From Bryobacteraceae bacterium (GTDB taxonomy: Bacteria > Acidobacteriota > Terriglobia > Bryobacterales > Bryobacteraceae), in the NCBI GenBank assembly GCA_025928545.1, contig JAICJH010000037.1:1-64000 (forward strand): DNA of 64,000 nucleotides, given 5' to 3'. Under the pieces are notes generated by a model. It did not search any database. It saw nothing but the letters and a program-made list of their open reading frames with translations, and was not told the origin of the DNA. Made by a program: the position numbers and the translations under genes. Shown piece by piece: positions 33,334 through 41,165 of the stretch (positions are counted from its first letter, which is position 1; each line of letters begins with the position of its first letter).

Positions 33334-35030
33334 CATCGGTTCAGGCATTCGCGTCACATCCGTGGGTGAACCAGTTCGGGTGGACGCTGATTCATTTCAT
33401 TTGGCAGGGCGCCCTGATCGCGGCGTTGTATGCAATGGGGCGGAAAGTGCCTGGGAACGCGGGAACCCCACAGATCCGTTACCTCACAGCATGCGCGGCG
33501 CTGGCGGCGTTGGTTGTGGCCCCGGTCATTACGTTCGGGATTCTCGCCGGGTCCGCGTCCGCGCCAGCCAATCCCTACGTTGGAAAGATTCCTGTCGTAT
33601 CGATTCCCACCGACGCGCTGAACGCGACGCACACCTCACTGGCTGCGAGCGTCGGCCCTGACTGGCGGGATCAAATGATTCCGTGGCTGGTCATGATTTG
33701 GTGTTCCGGAGCCCTGGTTTTTTGGGCGAGGCTTGTGGGCGGCTGGGCAATCGCGGCGCGCATGCGGTCGAACCTGGTAAGACCCGCTCCCGCGGAATGG
33801 CAAGTGCAATTCGAGAGGCTCAGAGCCAGGGTTCAGGTTTCCCGGCCGGTCAGGCTACTTGTTTCCGCGCTCGTGCAGGTTCCCACGGTGATCGGCTGGC
33901 TGCGGCCGGTGGTGCTGGTTCCCGTCGGTGCGCTTGCCGGGCTGCCGGCGGAACACGTGGAAGCTCTGCTGGCCCACGAGTTGGCTCATATACGCCGTCA
34001 CGATTATCTCGTGAATATTCTGCAAAGCCTGGCCGAGGCATTGCTGTTCTATCATCCGGCCGTCTGGTGGATCTCGTCTCACATTCGCGATGAGCGTGAA
34101 CTCTGCTGCGACGATGTCGCAGTGTCCGTCAGTGGCGACGTCTTTATTTACGCTCAGGCGCTTGCTGGCCTGGAATCCAACCGGTCAGCCCATTACAGCC
34201 CTGTCCTGGCCGCCAACGGTGGATCATTGAGAGAACGCATCGGTCGCCTTCTCAATCAGCCCGCTTCCCGAATCACCCATCATCAGCCGGCACCCGGCAT
34301 AGTACTCGCCACAGTGCTGGTATTGGCGGCAACATACGCGCTCTTCGGCCAACAACCAGTGGCGCGGCCAACCTTTGAAGCGGCTTCCATCAAGCCCAAC
34401 AATCTGGGTGGCGGTCATATGCACATGCACAATTCACCCGGCCGCCTCACGGCACAGATGACGACGAAGGACCTGATCGAACAGGCCTACGGGCTCAAAC
34501 AATTTCAGGTTTCCGGCGGACCGGCCTGGCTTGGCAACGACAATTATGATTTCTCCGCCACAACGCCCACTCCCGTGGACCTCCCCAACAAAGTGCTGCA
34601 GCCGTATCTGCAGTCATTGCTGGCGGATCGCTTCCATCTCAGATTTCACCGCGAAACGAAGGAGTTTCCCGTCTATTTGCTGATGCTGGCGAAGAACGGG
34701 CCGAAGCTGATCTCTCACAGCGGCGAGGGGGGTGAGGGCACAAACTCCCACGGCGACCGGGTAAAGGAAAACATGACGGGGACGAATCTTTCCATGGCTG
34801 GTCTTGCCGCATTTCTGGCCAGCCGCCTGGACCGGCCCGTCATTGACCACACGGGGCTCACCGGCAAGTATGATGTCGCGCTCGAATGGTCTCCCGATCA
34901 GACTGGCGATTTGCCAGGGCCATCGGTGTTCACCGCATTGCAGGAACAACTCGGGCTCCGCCTGGAGTCGGCGAAGGGTCCGGTTGAAATTCTCATTGTC
35001 GATAGCGTGGAAAAGCCATCGGAGAACTAA
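33330..35030 (+). CDS. M56 (BlaR1-like) membrane metallopeptidase fused to DUF3738/TIGR03435 domain
   Basis: A 566-residue protein. Residues 1-340 are the M56 part: membrane helices (TLIHFIWQGALIAALYAM, AALAALVVAPVITFGILAG, VMIWCSGALVFWARLVGG) and the zinc motif H216-E-L-A-H220 followed by IRRHDYLVN; a last helix is at IVLATVLVLAATYALFG. Residues about 350-566 form a DUF3738 domain (FEAASIKPNN, LIEQAYGLKQFQV, FHRETKEFPVYLLML, LLVDxVEKPSEN-like end), which replaces the penicillin-binding sensor of BlaR1. This fusion is common in Solibacter-like Acidobacteria. It should sense an extracytoplasmic signal and cleave the cognate BlaI protein. Confidence 0.9.
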   Translation: MTSVQAFASHPWVNQFGWTLIHFIWQGALIAALYAMGRKVPGNAGTPQIRYLTACAALAALVVAPVITFGILAGSASAPANPYVGKIPVVSIPTDALNATHTSLAASVGPDWRDQMIPWLVMIWCSGALVFWARLVGGWAIAARMRSNLVRPAPAEWQVQFERLRARVQVSRPVRLLVSALVQVPTVIGWLRPVVLVPVGALAGLPAEHVEALLAHELAHIRRHDYLVNILQSLAEALLFYHPAVWWISSHIRDERELCCDDVAVSVSGDVFIYAQALAGLESNRSAHYSPVLAANGGSLRERIGRLLNQPASRITHHQPAPGIVLATVLVLAATYALFGQQPVARPTFEAASIKPNNLGGGHMHMHNSPGRLTAQMTTKDLIEQAYGLKQFQVSGGPAWLGNDNYDFSATTPTPVDLPNKVLQPYLQSLLADRFHLRFHRETKEFPVYLLMLAKNGPKLISHSGEGGEGTNSHGDRVKENMTGTNLSMAGLAAFLASRLDRPVIDHTGLTGKYDVALEWSPDQTGDLPGPSVFTALQEQLGLRLESAKGPVEILIVDSVEKPSEN

Positions 35031-35073
35031 TCCATGAACGCGGCGCAGAATCGGTGGGCAAACTGATCGCGCG

Positions 35074-36627
35074 TTACTTGGAGCCGGTGCCGGAATAACC
35101 CAGGGTCTTCGTGCCGGCAACTTCGAAGTGGCTCAGCGACTGTTGATACTGGGCGATCCCGCGATACAAAGATTCGGCAATCTTCTGCCTGTAATCCGGC
35201 TTGTTGAGATTGCTTTCGTCTCGTGGATTGCTCAGAAATCCGATTTCAGCCAGCACCGATGGCATTCGCGCGCCTATCAGCACGACAAACGGCGCCTTCT
35301 TCACACCGCGGTCATGCGCCGCCGCGTTCCCTTTGGCTGCCTGGGTAAAGATGGAAGACTGAATCGTTGCCGCGAAGTTCTGCGATTCCGCGATCTTGTC
35401 GTTTTGCGCAATTGATTGCACAAGGTCGCGAAGTTCCCCGACCGATTTGTCCGAACCCGCGTTCTCACGCGCCGCAACGGCGATCGCACCCGGCGAACTA
35501 TTGAGGTTCAGCAGAAATGTTTCCGTGCCGGCAACCGCGGGAGTGGGAGAAGAGTTCGCGTGAATGGAGAGGAAGAGATCGGCCTTGTGTTGATTCGCAA
35601 TGGCGGTGCGTTCCGTGAGGGGCACGAAAGTATCGTCCGATCGCGTGAGAACGACCTCAGCTCCCAGGCGCGTCTGCACTAATGTAGCCAGGCGGAGCGC
35701 CACATCGAGAACCACATCTTTTTCCAGAACGCCGTTAGCGCCGATGGTCCCATCGTCATGACCGCCGTGTCCCGCATCGATCACGATTCGGTTAATCTTC
35801 AATCCCAGCGCGCGCGTGAGAGAAAGTGATGCGTCGGTGGAAGCCCTTGCGGTAGTAACGGCATCGGCAGGCCGGATGGCGGGCAGCACCCGGGTGGTCG
35901 TGTTGATGAATGGCGCATTCGTGACGGGAGCGCTCGCGGAACTGACTACAGCAGCGGCCGGTATAGAAGGTCTTCGCGGCGCACGAACGTTCGCCAGCGA
36001 AACCCAGGACTCCGATATCTGGTAGGGGCCCAACCAAACCGGTTCTATCGGCGGTGGCGCGTCAGGAATCGCGACGAAACGCATGGCCGGCCGTGCGAGA
36101 ACCGGTGCGATGAAAACTCGCGACGAACGGTAATTCGCGCGCCTGGAAGAACCCGCTGGCGGTACAGCCGGAACATTGGAACTGACCACGTTGGAACTGA
36201 CCAGCGTCGGTCTTTGCTGCGCTTTACTTCTGCGAGGCGTGATTTCAACCACGAGACGATCCGGTGTTTCAAGTCTGCTGATCGTGTATTCCGCGTCCCC
36301 CGCCAGATCGAACACGACCCGAGTGGTGCCCGGCGTCGTTTCGGCAACGCGCACCCTCTTCACTAAACTATCGTGAATCTCGCGAGTAGCGATGCGGCGA
36401 TGGTCGATCCATGGCCGTGCGTGCGAGATATCGAAAAAAAGCCGGTCGGGGTTCTGCGCGCGATCCACGCGGTAATCAGCTTCAGCGCTGGTTTCGACGA
36501 CGACGCGGGTAGAGCCGGGGTGGCTCCAGGAACGCACTCCTGTTACCTGAATTATGCCGGATTTCGGTGCGGCGCTCACTGGCAGGATTAGAAAGACCGC
36601 TGCCGCCCAGTGAGTACGTCGCATCAT
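35074..36627 (-). CDS. N-acetylmuramoyl-L-alanine amidase (AMIN + Amidase_3)
   Basis: A 517-residue exported protein; the second Met is an equal start candidate. After the signal peptide (WAAAVFLILPVSAAP) there is an AMIN domain (about residues 25-135: GSTRVVVETSAEADYRV, TTRVVFDLAGDAEYTI), a Pro/Ser/Ala-rich linker, then Amidase_3 with Zn ligands in VIDAGHGGHDD, EKDVVLDVA and FLSIHANSS, and the catalytic Glu in VLAEIGFLSNP. It hydrolyses the amide bond between MurNAc and the stem peptide during cell separation, and AMIN targets it to the septum. It is followed by a lytic transglycosylase gene on the same strand. Confidence 0.93.
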   Translation of the reverse strand: MMRRTHWAAAVFLILPVSAAPKSGIIQVTGVRSWSHPGSTRVVVETSAEADYRVDRAQNPDRLFFDISHARPWIDHRRIATREIHDSLVKRVRVAETTPGTTRVVFDLAGDAEYTISRLETPDRLVVEITPRRSKAQQRPTLVSSNVVSSNVPAVPPAGSSRRANYRSSRVFIAPVLARPAMRFVAIPDAPPPIEPVWLGPYQISESWVSLANVRAPRRPSIPAAAVVSSASAPVTNAPFINTTTRVLPAIRPADAVTTARASTDASLSLTRALGLKINRIVIDAGHGGHDDGTIGANGVLEKDVVLDVALRLATLVQTRLGAEVVLTRSDDTFVPLTERTAIANQHKADLFLSIHANSSPTPAVAGTETFLLNLNSSPGAIAVAARENAGSDKSVGELRDLVQSIAQNDKIAESQNFAATIQSSIFTQAAKGNAAAHDRGVKKAPFVVLIGARMPSVLAEIGFLSNPRDESNLNKPDYRQKIAESLYRGIAQYQQSLSHFEVAGTKTLGYSGTGSK

Positions 36628-36635
36628 GTGTTTTT

Positions 36636-37328
36636 TCAGGGCGTCTTGTAATAGACCAGGCCGTCCGCGCCAAGCTCGGCTTGAATATGAGGATGCGCGT
36701 TAGGTTCGGCCGGTTGCGCTGGTTGCGAGACCGTTGTCCCGGCACTGGACTGATTCTTCCGTTGCGCGGTGAGATGCCTGGCGACAGTGCGAACATAACC
36801 CATGGTCTCAGCGTACGGCGGAACACCATTGTATTTATCGACCGCCGCCTCGCCCGCATTGTACGCGGCGATGGATTTCGTGTAATCCCCGTGGTAGTAA
36901 TCCAGCAGGAAACGAAGATAGCGAACACCGCCCTGGATATTATCGGCTGCATCGAACGCATTGCCCACGCCGAAGCGCTTCGCCGTGGCTGGGATCAGCT
37001 GCATGATGCCCTGTGCGCCCTTCGGCGAAACAGCGGAAGCGTTGTAATTACTTTCAGCGAGAATCACCGAATGCACGAGCGGCGCTTCCACGCCCTGTTG
37101 GTTCGCGATCCGGTCCACCATCTGATCCAGTTCGACGGATGCGATATGGGGAATGGCAGGGGCCACAGGTGTCCGTTCCAGCCGTCCGGTCTTCGCGTTC
37201 ACGCGCACAATGGTCTTCACGGCCGCGGGCGGCGCTCCAATCAGAGATGACGCGAATGCTGGCATTGCCAGTAACAGTATAAAACAAAAACGCATCAGAT
37301 CGTTTCGGGATTCGCGGGTAGTTTTCAT
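36636..37328 (-). CDS. Lytic transglycosylase (SLT domain)
   Basis: Start ATG 37328 (or the Met eleven codons in, MRFCFILLL) gives 230 residues; a longer frame runs antisense through mobA and is rejected. A signal peptide precedes an SLT domain with the catalytic Glu in LAESNYNASAVSPKGAQGIM and the family motifs GIMQLIPATAKRFG and YNAGEAAVDKYNG. It cleaves peptidoglycan between MurNAc and GlcNAc to leave anhydroMurNAc. It ends nine bases before the amidase start on the same strand, so the two wall hydrolases form an operon. Its start is close to or overlaps that of the divergent mobA. Confidence 0.92.
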   Translation of the reverse strand: MKTTRESRNDLMRFCFILLLAMPAFASSLIGAPPAAVKTIVRVNAKTGRLERTPVAPAIPHIASVELDQMVDRIANQQGVEAPLVHSVILAESNYNASAVSPKGAQGIMQLIPATAKRFGVGNAFDAADNIQGGVRYLRFLLDYYHGDYTKSIAAYNAGEAAVDKYNGVPPYAETMGYVRTVARHLTAQRKNQSSAGTTVSQPAQPAEPNAHPHIQAELGADGLVYYKTP

Positions 37329-37353
37329 GCTTTTGATTCCCGCCAGGGGGAAC

Positions 37354-37962
37354 GTGCCCGCAAACTTCAATGCTAACATTTTGGATATCTTGACTCCACC
37401 GAACCAGGATCGCGCCGCATGGATTCTGGTGGGCGGCCGCAGCAGCCGAATGGGTCGGGACAAAGCTCTCGCCGAGTCGAACGGGCGCGTACTGGCGCTC
37501 CGGGTTGCCGACCAGGCTCTGCAAGTCTGCGGAAAAGTTACGCTTGTCGGCGATCCCGCAATATATGCAGAACTCGGACTGCCGGTCATTGCGGATCGCT
37601 TTCCCGGCAAAGGACCGCTGGCGGGCATCGAAGCCGCCCTCGCCAACACTTCCTGCGAGACCAATCTGATTCTCGCCTGCGATATGCCCTCACTCGGTAA
37701 GGACCTGCTGGAACGGCTTGTGGCGCCCGATTCCGAGTCCGATTGCGTTCTGCCGAGGCACGATAACGGCCACGTGGAACCGCTCTGCGCCGTGTACCAA
37801 CGCCGCTGCCATCCCGTTATTCTGGCTGCAATCGAAGCAGGAATCCGCAAAGTCACGGACGCGCTCCGGCCGTTCGCGATACGATACATCCGGGTGTCGG
37901 ATCCGGCCGCGTTTGCCAACCTGAACACTCCCGACGACTGGAACAGGTTCCATCATGGCTGA
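37354..37962 (+). CDS. mobA: Molybdenum cofactor guanylyltransferase
   Basis: GTG 37354, with AGGGGG a few bases upstream, gives 202 residues, close to the usual 195. An ATG at 37327 would overlap the divergent transglycosylase start, and TTG 37381 or 37390 are also possible. The nucleotide-binding N-terminus AWILVGGRSSRMGRDKAL, the Mg-binding ILACDMPSLG and the conserved HVEPLCAVYQRRC identify MobA, which links GMP to molybdopterin. No other molybdenum gene is nearby. It overlaps the next ABC ATPase gene by eight bases. Confidence 0.9.
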   Translation: MPANFNANILDILTPPNQDRAAWILVGGRSSRMGRDKALAESNGRVLALRVADQALQVCGKVTLVGDPAIYAELGLPVIADRFPGKGPLAGIEAALANTSCETNLILACDMPSLGKDLLERLVAPDSESDCVLPRHDNGHVEPLCAVYQRRCHPVILAAIEAGIRKVTDALRPFAIRYIRVSDPAAFANLNTPDDWNRFHHG

Positions 37963-38767
37963 AGAGTTTCCGCATTACATCGAATTCAGGCACGTTTATA
38001 AGACGTTCGAAAAGCCTGTTTTAGTCGATTCCAATTTTCATGTGGATGCCGGCCAGACGGTCGCCATCATCGGACGCTCCGGGGTAGGGAAGTCCGTAAC
38101 TCTAGCGCATATCATGGGTTTCCTGCATCCGGACCAGGGCCGCATCATTGTCGCTCACGAAGATGTGACCGATTACAGCGAAGCCGAAATGAACCGCATC
38201 CGGCGCAAAGTGACCATGGTTTTTCAATCCGGCGCCCTGTTTGACTCGCTCACGGTGGCCGAAAACATCCTCTTTTCGCTCGAACTGCGGGAAGACTACG
38301 ACGCTCAGAACAAAGAAGATGTAGTGGACGGCCTGCTGAAAATGGTGGATATTTTCGATGCCCGCGACGCTTATCCGAGCGATCTTTCCACTGGGTACCG
38401 GCGCGCCGTTGCCATCGCCCGCGCTCTCGCCGCGCAACCCCAGTGCGTGCTCTACGACGAACCCACCACGATGGTGGACCCCATCATGAGCGATCAACTG
38501 ACAGTCCTGATGCTTCGGCTGAAGAAACAACTCAAGCTGACGAGTGTGGTGGTCACGCATGATCTCGATCTGTTGCACCGCGTCGCGGATACAGTCGTTT
38601 TTCTGAGTAAAGGCAGGGTGGCATTCTTCGGTCCGCCTGACGACCTGTATAAGTCGGAGGACCCGGATATCCATGAATTCCTGGAGCTGGATAAAGTGAT
38701 TCGCGGGAATCTCGGGAACGATAGTCCGTTCCGCACCGGTGTGGGCGGTGTCTCGGGTGAGGCATAG
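37955..38767 (+). CDS. ABC transporter ATP-binding protein (MlaF-like)
   Basis: A 270-residue protein, most like the MlaF/Mkl ATPases of lipid-transport MCE systems: Walker A IGRSGVGKSVTL, Q-loop MVFQSGALFDSLTVAEN, Walker B VLYDEPTTMVDPIMSD and switch VVTHDLDL. The signature reads LSTGYRRAVAIARAL, with ST in place of the usual SG and no MRKR. The MlaE permease and MCE protein genes are not adjacent. It overlaps mobA by eight bases and lies seven bases before the ATP synthase genes, so it may be co-transcribed with them. Confidence 0.8.
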   Translation: MAEEFPHYIEFRHVYKTFEKPVLVDSNFHVDAGQTVAIIGRSGVGKSVTLAHIMGFLHPDQGRIIVAHEDVTDYSEAEMNRIRRKVTMVFQSGALFDSLTVAENILFSLELREDYDAQNKEDVVDGLLKMVDIFDARDAYPSDLSTGYRRAVAIARALAAQPQCVLYDEPTTMVDPIMSDQLTVLMLRLKKQLKLTSVVVTHDLDLLHRVADTVVFLSKGRVAFFGPPDDLYKSEDPDIHEFLELDKVIRGNLGNDSPFRTGVGGVSGEA

Positions 38768-38773
38768 CCGGCC

Positions 38774-38974
38774 ATGAATTCATCGGCGCCCGGAGGCATC
38801 GGAAAGTACCTCGGGCTCGCGTTAATGCTCCCGATCGCGACCTGTGTCGGATATGCGCTCGGCTATGGTCTCGACTCGCTGTTTCACACAACATGGATAC
38901 GCTGGGTCTTCCTCGGGTTCGGCTCGATTGCGGGGATACTCGATCTGATCTTCGAACTGGATAAAGACAAGTGA
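38774..38974 (+). CDS. atpZ: AtpZ/AtpI-like small membrane protein
   Basis: A 66-residue protein with two helices (GLALMLPIATCVGYALGYGL and WVFLGFGSIAGILDLIFEL). The GYGLDSLFHTTWI loop and the DxxF-L-K end match AtpZ, a small protein encoded at the head of atp operons in many bacteria, thought to aid Mg2+ uptake or c-ring assembly with AtpI. It overlaps the next gene by four bases. Confidence 0.8.
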   Translation: MNSSAPGGIGKYLGLALMLPIATCVGYALGYGLDSLFHTTWIRWVFLGFGSIAGILDLIFELDKDK

Positions 38975-39363
38975 CTACGGCCGATTACGAACGCGCCCTG
39001 GCTCGCATCCCGAACTGGATGGTTGTACTGGGGGTCATCGGTACCGTTGTCGCCGCGCGTCGGGCGGGAATTGCCGGAGCGGCGGGCTTCCTGCTGGGTG
39101 CTGTTGCTGCATGGCTCAATCTCAGGCTGATTGAGCGCGGAGTCAATCGAATCGTGCGATTAACGGCGGCGGAGCCTGGAACTGTGAGCACAGGGAGCGG
39201 CGTCCGTATCTTCATTCAGTTCGCTGTTTTCGCCGCATTAGCCTTTGTTATACTCAGATTTACCGGTTTCAATCTGATGGCTGCGCTGCTCGGGTTCCTC
39301 GTGTGTCCGGCCGCCGCCATAGTCGAAATCGTCTACGAATTATTCACTTATGGTCACTCGTGA
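38971..39363 (+). CDS. atpI: ATP synthase subunit I (AtpI-like)
   Basis: A GTG start overlapping the atpZ stop gives 130 residues with four hydrophobic segments (WMVVLGVIGTVVAARRAGIA, GAAGFLLGAVAAWLNLRLIE, FIQFAVFAALAFVILRFTGF, AALLGFLVCPAAAIVEIVYE). The length, helix pattern and location between atpZ and atpB identify it as the AtpI assembly protein, whose sequence is poorly conserved. Its end overlaps the atpB start by 14 bases, so translation is coupled. Confidence 0.78.
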   Translation: MTTADYERALARIPNWMVVLGVIGTVVAARRAGIAGAAGFLLGAVAAWLNLRLIERGVNRIVRLTAAEPGTVSTGSGVRIFIQFAVFAALAFVILRFTGFNLMAALLGFLVCPAAAIVEIVYELFTYGHS

Positions 39364-40087
39364 AGCCTGGCTGACGAAGTTATTCAATGAGTATCTTGCA
39401 GGTCCTGGAAACGCCCTGCTCGGTTTGTTCCACCAGACCGCGGAGAATCCGAAAGAGCCGTGGGCGGATTTCATCGTCATGCAGATTCTGGTGGCGCTGC
39501 TGATCATCGCGACGATCTTTATACTTCGCGGCCGGCTTTCAGTTACCAAGCCAGGCAAACTACAGCACATCTTCGAACTCATTCACCAGTTCATCGCCGG
39601 CGAGGCCGACGATCAGGTAGGTCATGATGGCCATCACCACATCGTCATCTTCATGACCTTGTTTTTGTACATTCTGTTCGCCAATCTGATCGGCAGCTTC
39701 CCTGGTTTTGTCAGCCCTACCCAGTCTCACTACGTGACGGCCGGCTGCGCTTTCGTCGCGTTCCTGTATTACAACCTTGTGGGCCTGAGGAAAAACGGGC
39801 TCTGGAAATACACCAAGCATTTCTTCGGACCGATTCCGGCATTGGCTCCGCTGATGTTTCCGATCGAAATTATCAGCCATCTGGCTCGTCCGCTCTCATT
39901 AACTGTTCGTCTGTTCGCCAATATGTATGCGGGCGAAAAAGTCATGATGACGTTTCTTGGCCTCACCTATCTGTTCGTGCCGGCCATTTTTATGGGCCTT
40001 CACGTATTCGTCGGACTGCTTCAGGCTTACATCTTCGTGCTGCTGACGATGATTTATGTAGCCGGCGCAGTTGCTGAAGAGCACTAA
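39350..40087 (+). CDS. atpB: ATP synthase F0 subunit a
   Basis: A 245-residue membrane protein. The essential arginine sits in LSLTVRLFANMYAGEKVMM, followed by the paired helix FMGLHVFVGLLQAYIFVLL and the C-terminal MIYVAGAVAEEH. It forms the two half-channels facing the c-ring. It is preceded by atpZ and atpI and followed by atpE; the F0 b subunit and all F1 genes are absent from this window, so the complex is encoded in at least two loci. Confidence 0.95.
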   Translation: MVTREAWLTKLFNEYLAGPGNALLGLFHQTAENPKEPWADFIVMQILVALLIIATIFILRGRLSVTKPGKLQHIFELIHQFIAGEADDQVGHDGHHHIVIFMTLFLYILFANLIGSFPGFVSPTQSHYVTAGCAFVAFLYYNLVGLRKNGLWKYTKHFFGPIPALAPLMFPIEIISHLARPLSLTVRLFANMYAGEKVMMTFLGLTYLFVPAIFMGLHVFVGLLQAYIFVLLTMIYVAGAVAEEH

Positions 40088-40215
40088 ACCAGGGTTTTAG
40101 CCGGCGCATGGCAAGGGCGCCGGTCAAATCCATTTTCCGTGTGAGGCCTCCCGCCCCCAGGCGTGGAACGCAACCACCTCCGGGAGATGAGACTAACTTG
40201 CAGGAGCAACACAAA

Positions 40216-40527
40216 ATGAAGAAGAAACTCGCATTCCTTTCGTCGGCACTCATGCTGTCGGCGCTTCCCATGTTCGCGGCCGATACCACCGCAGCCACGG
40301 GCTCGAGCGGCATCAGCTGGCTCGGACCGGCGGCAGCCATCGGTATGGCCATCGCTTCCGGTTTATGCGCGCTCGGCCAGGGTAAGGCCGTCGCAGGCGC
40401 CGCCGAAGGCATGGCGCGGAACCCCGGCGCCACCGCCGCTATCCGCTTCGCGCTGATTCTGGGTCTGGTTCTGATCGAATCGCTGGCGCTTTACACGTTC
40501 GCCGTCATCATCATGTTCAAGCCGTAA
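40216..40527 (+). CDS. atpE: ATP synthase F0 subunit c
   Basis: ATG 40216, with CAGGAG nine bases upstream, gives 103 residues. Unusually, the two c-ring helices are preceded by a signal peptide-like N-terminus (KKKLAFLSSALMLSALPMFA). Helix 1 has AIASGLCALGQGKAVAGAAE, the loop ARNPGA, and helix 2 the ion-binding Glu in LIESLALYTF. The GQG glutamine, the E-S pair and the Tyr four residues on are the set associated with Na+ binding in some c subunits, while many proton c subunits have EA. The next element is a long hairpin that ends the transcript. Confidence 0.92.
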   Translation: MKKKLAFLSSALMLSALPMFAADTTAATGSSGISWLGPAAAIGMAIASGLCALGQGKAVAGAAEGMARNPGATAAIRFALILGLVLIESLALYTFAVIIMFKP

Positions 40528-40551
40528 CCATCTGAGAGATGAACGCTTTAC

Positions 40552-40595
40552 AATGTGCGCTGGACGGGTCCTTCACGACCTCTCCAGCGCACATT
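40552..40595 (+). terminator. Hairpin terminator after atpE
   Basis: Perfect 13-bp stem AATGTGCGCTGGA / TCCAGCGCACATT (40552-40564 and 40583-40595), with an 18-base loop that can pair further (GGTC/GACC). Only a short T run follows. Confidence 0.65.
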
Positions 40596-40701
40596 TGCGT
40601 TCGGGATGTGGTAAAACCCGCGCCCGACACGAATAGTAGTACTAGTCTGATTGCATTACTCCTTTCGAGAGCGTACGCTTAAGTCAAGGAGATTGGTCGA
40701 T

Positions 40702-41034
40702 TTGGAGCAACGACGCGCCCCACGGTACCGGATGCAGCTACCGCTGCAGATAATCCAGGTTGGGACAGAAAAGGTCAACCGCACTGAACTGACGCGGGAC
40801 ATCAGTTCGGGCGGCGTCTGCTTTATGTCCAGTGAAAAGGTGGAAGTCGGCGGCCGAATCGAATACCTGATCACTCTCTCCGGCAGCACTCCCCCGGTCG
40901 TAATCCGCTGTCTAGGCAAGGTTCTTCGCAGCCAAAAACAGGAACCAGAGACTCCATTTGAAGTTGCCGTAACCATGGAGCGCTACCAGTTCGTCAATCC
41001 TCAGGAAGCCGAAGCATTCGCAGTAGCGTCCTAA
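40702..41034 (+). CDS. PilZ domain protein
   Basis: I favour the TTG at 40702, ten bases after AAGGAG, giving 110 residues that open with MEQRRAPRYR; an in-frame TTG at 40651 would add 17 residues. The c-di-GMP-binding signature is present: RxxxR in QRRAPRYRMQLPL and the DISSGGVCF (DxSxxG) motif, followed by the beta-barrel (GKVLRSQKQ, FEVAVTMERYQF). It should bind cyclic di-GMP through these motifs and act as a small effector, perhaps on motility, secretion or matrix. No partner gene is adjacent. Confidence 0.88.
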   Translation: MEQRRAPRYRMQLPLQIIQVGTEKVNRTELTRDISSGGVCFMSSEKVEVGGRIEYLITLSGSTPPVVIRCLGKVLRSQKQEPETPFEVAVTMERYQFVNPQEAEAFAVAS

Positions 41035-41047
41035 AAACAAAGACGTT

Positions 41048-41097
41048 ATCGGCGTGCATCGGCGTGAATCGGCGGCCATTTGTCTTTCCCGGTTTTT
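41048..41097 (-). repeat. Dispersed GCCGATGCAC-type repeat, copy F (inverted)
   Basis: On the minus strand: GGGAAAAACC, then AAATGGCCGCCGATTCACGC and CGATGCACGCCGAT. It is the same element as copy B, inverted, with a slightly longer head (CGGGAAAGACA). It lies between the PilZ stop and the M16 gene. Confidence 0.65.
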
Positions 41098-41165
41098 CCC
41101 CCAATCCGTCTGATCATTTACACTGAATTCAGTCTGCGCATCCCGCGCAATTGAGGGGCTCAAGC

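Noticed and set aside
37328..37928. Extended N-terminus of the lytic transglycosylase
   Set aside because: It would be read antisense through mobA; the signal peptide begins at 37328 or 37295, which fixes the start.
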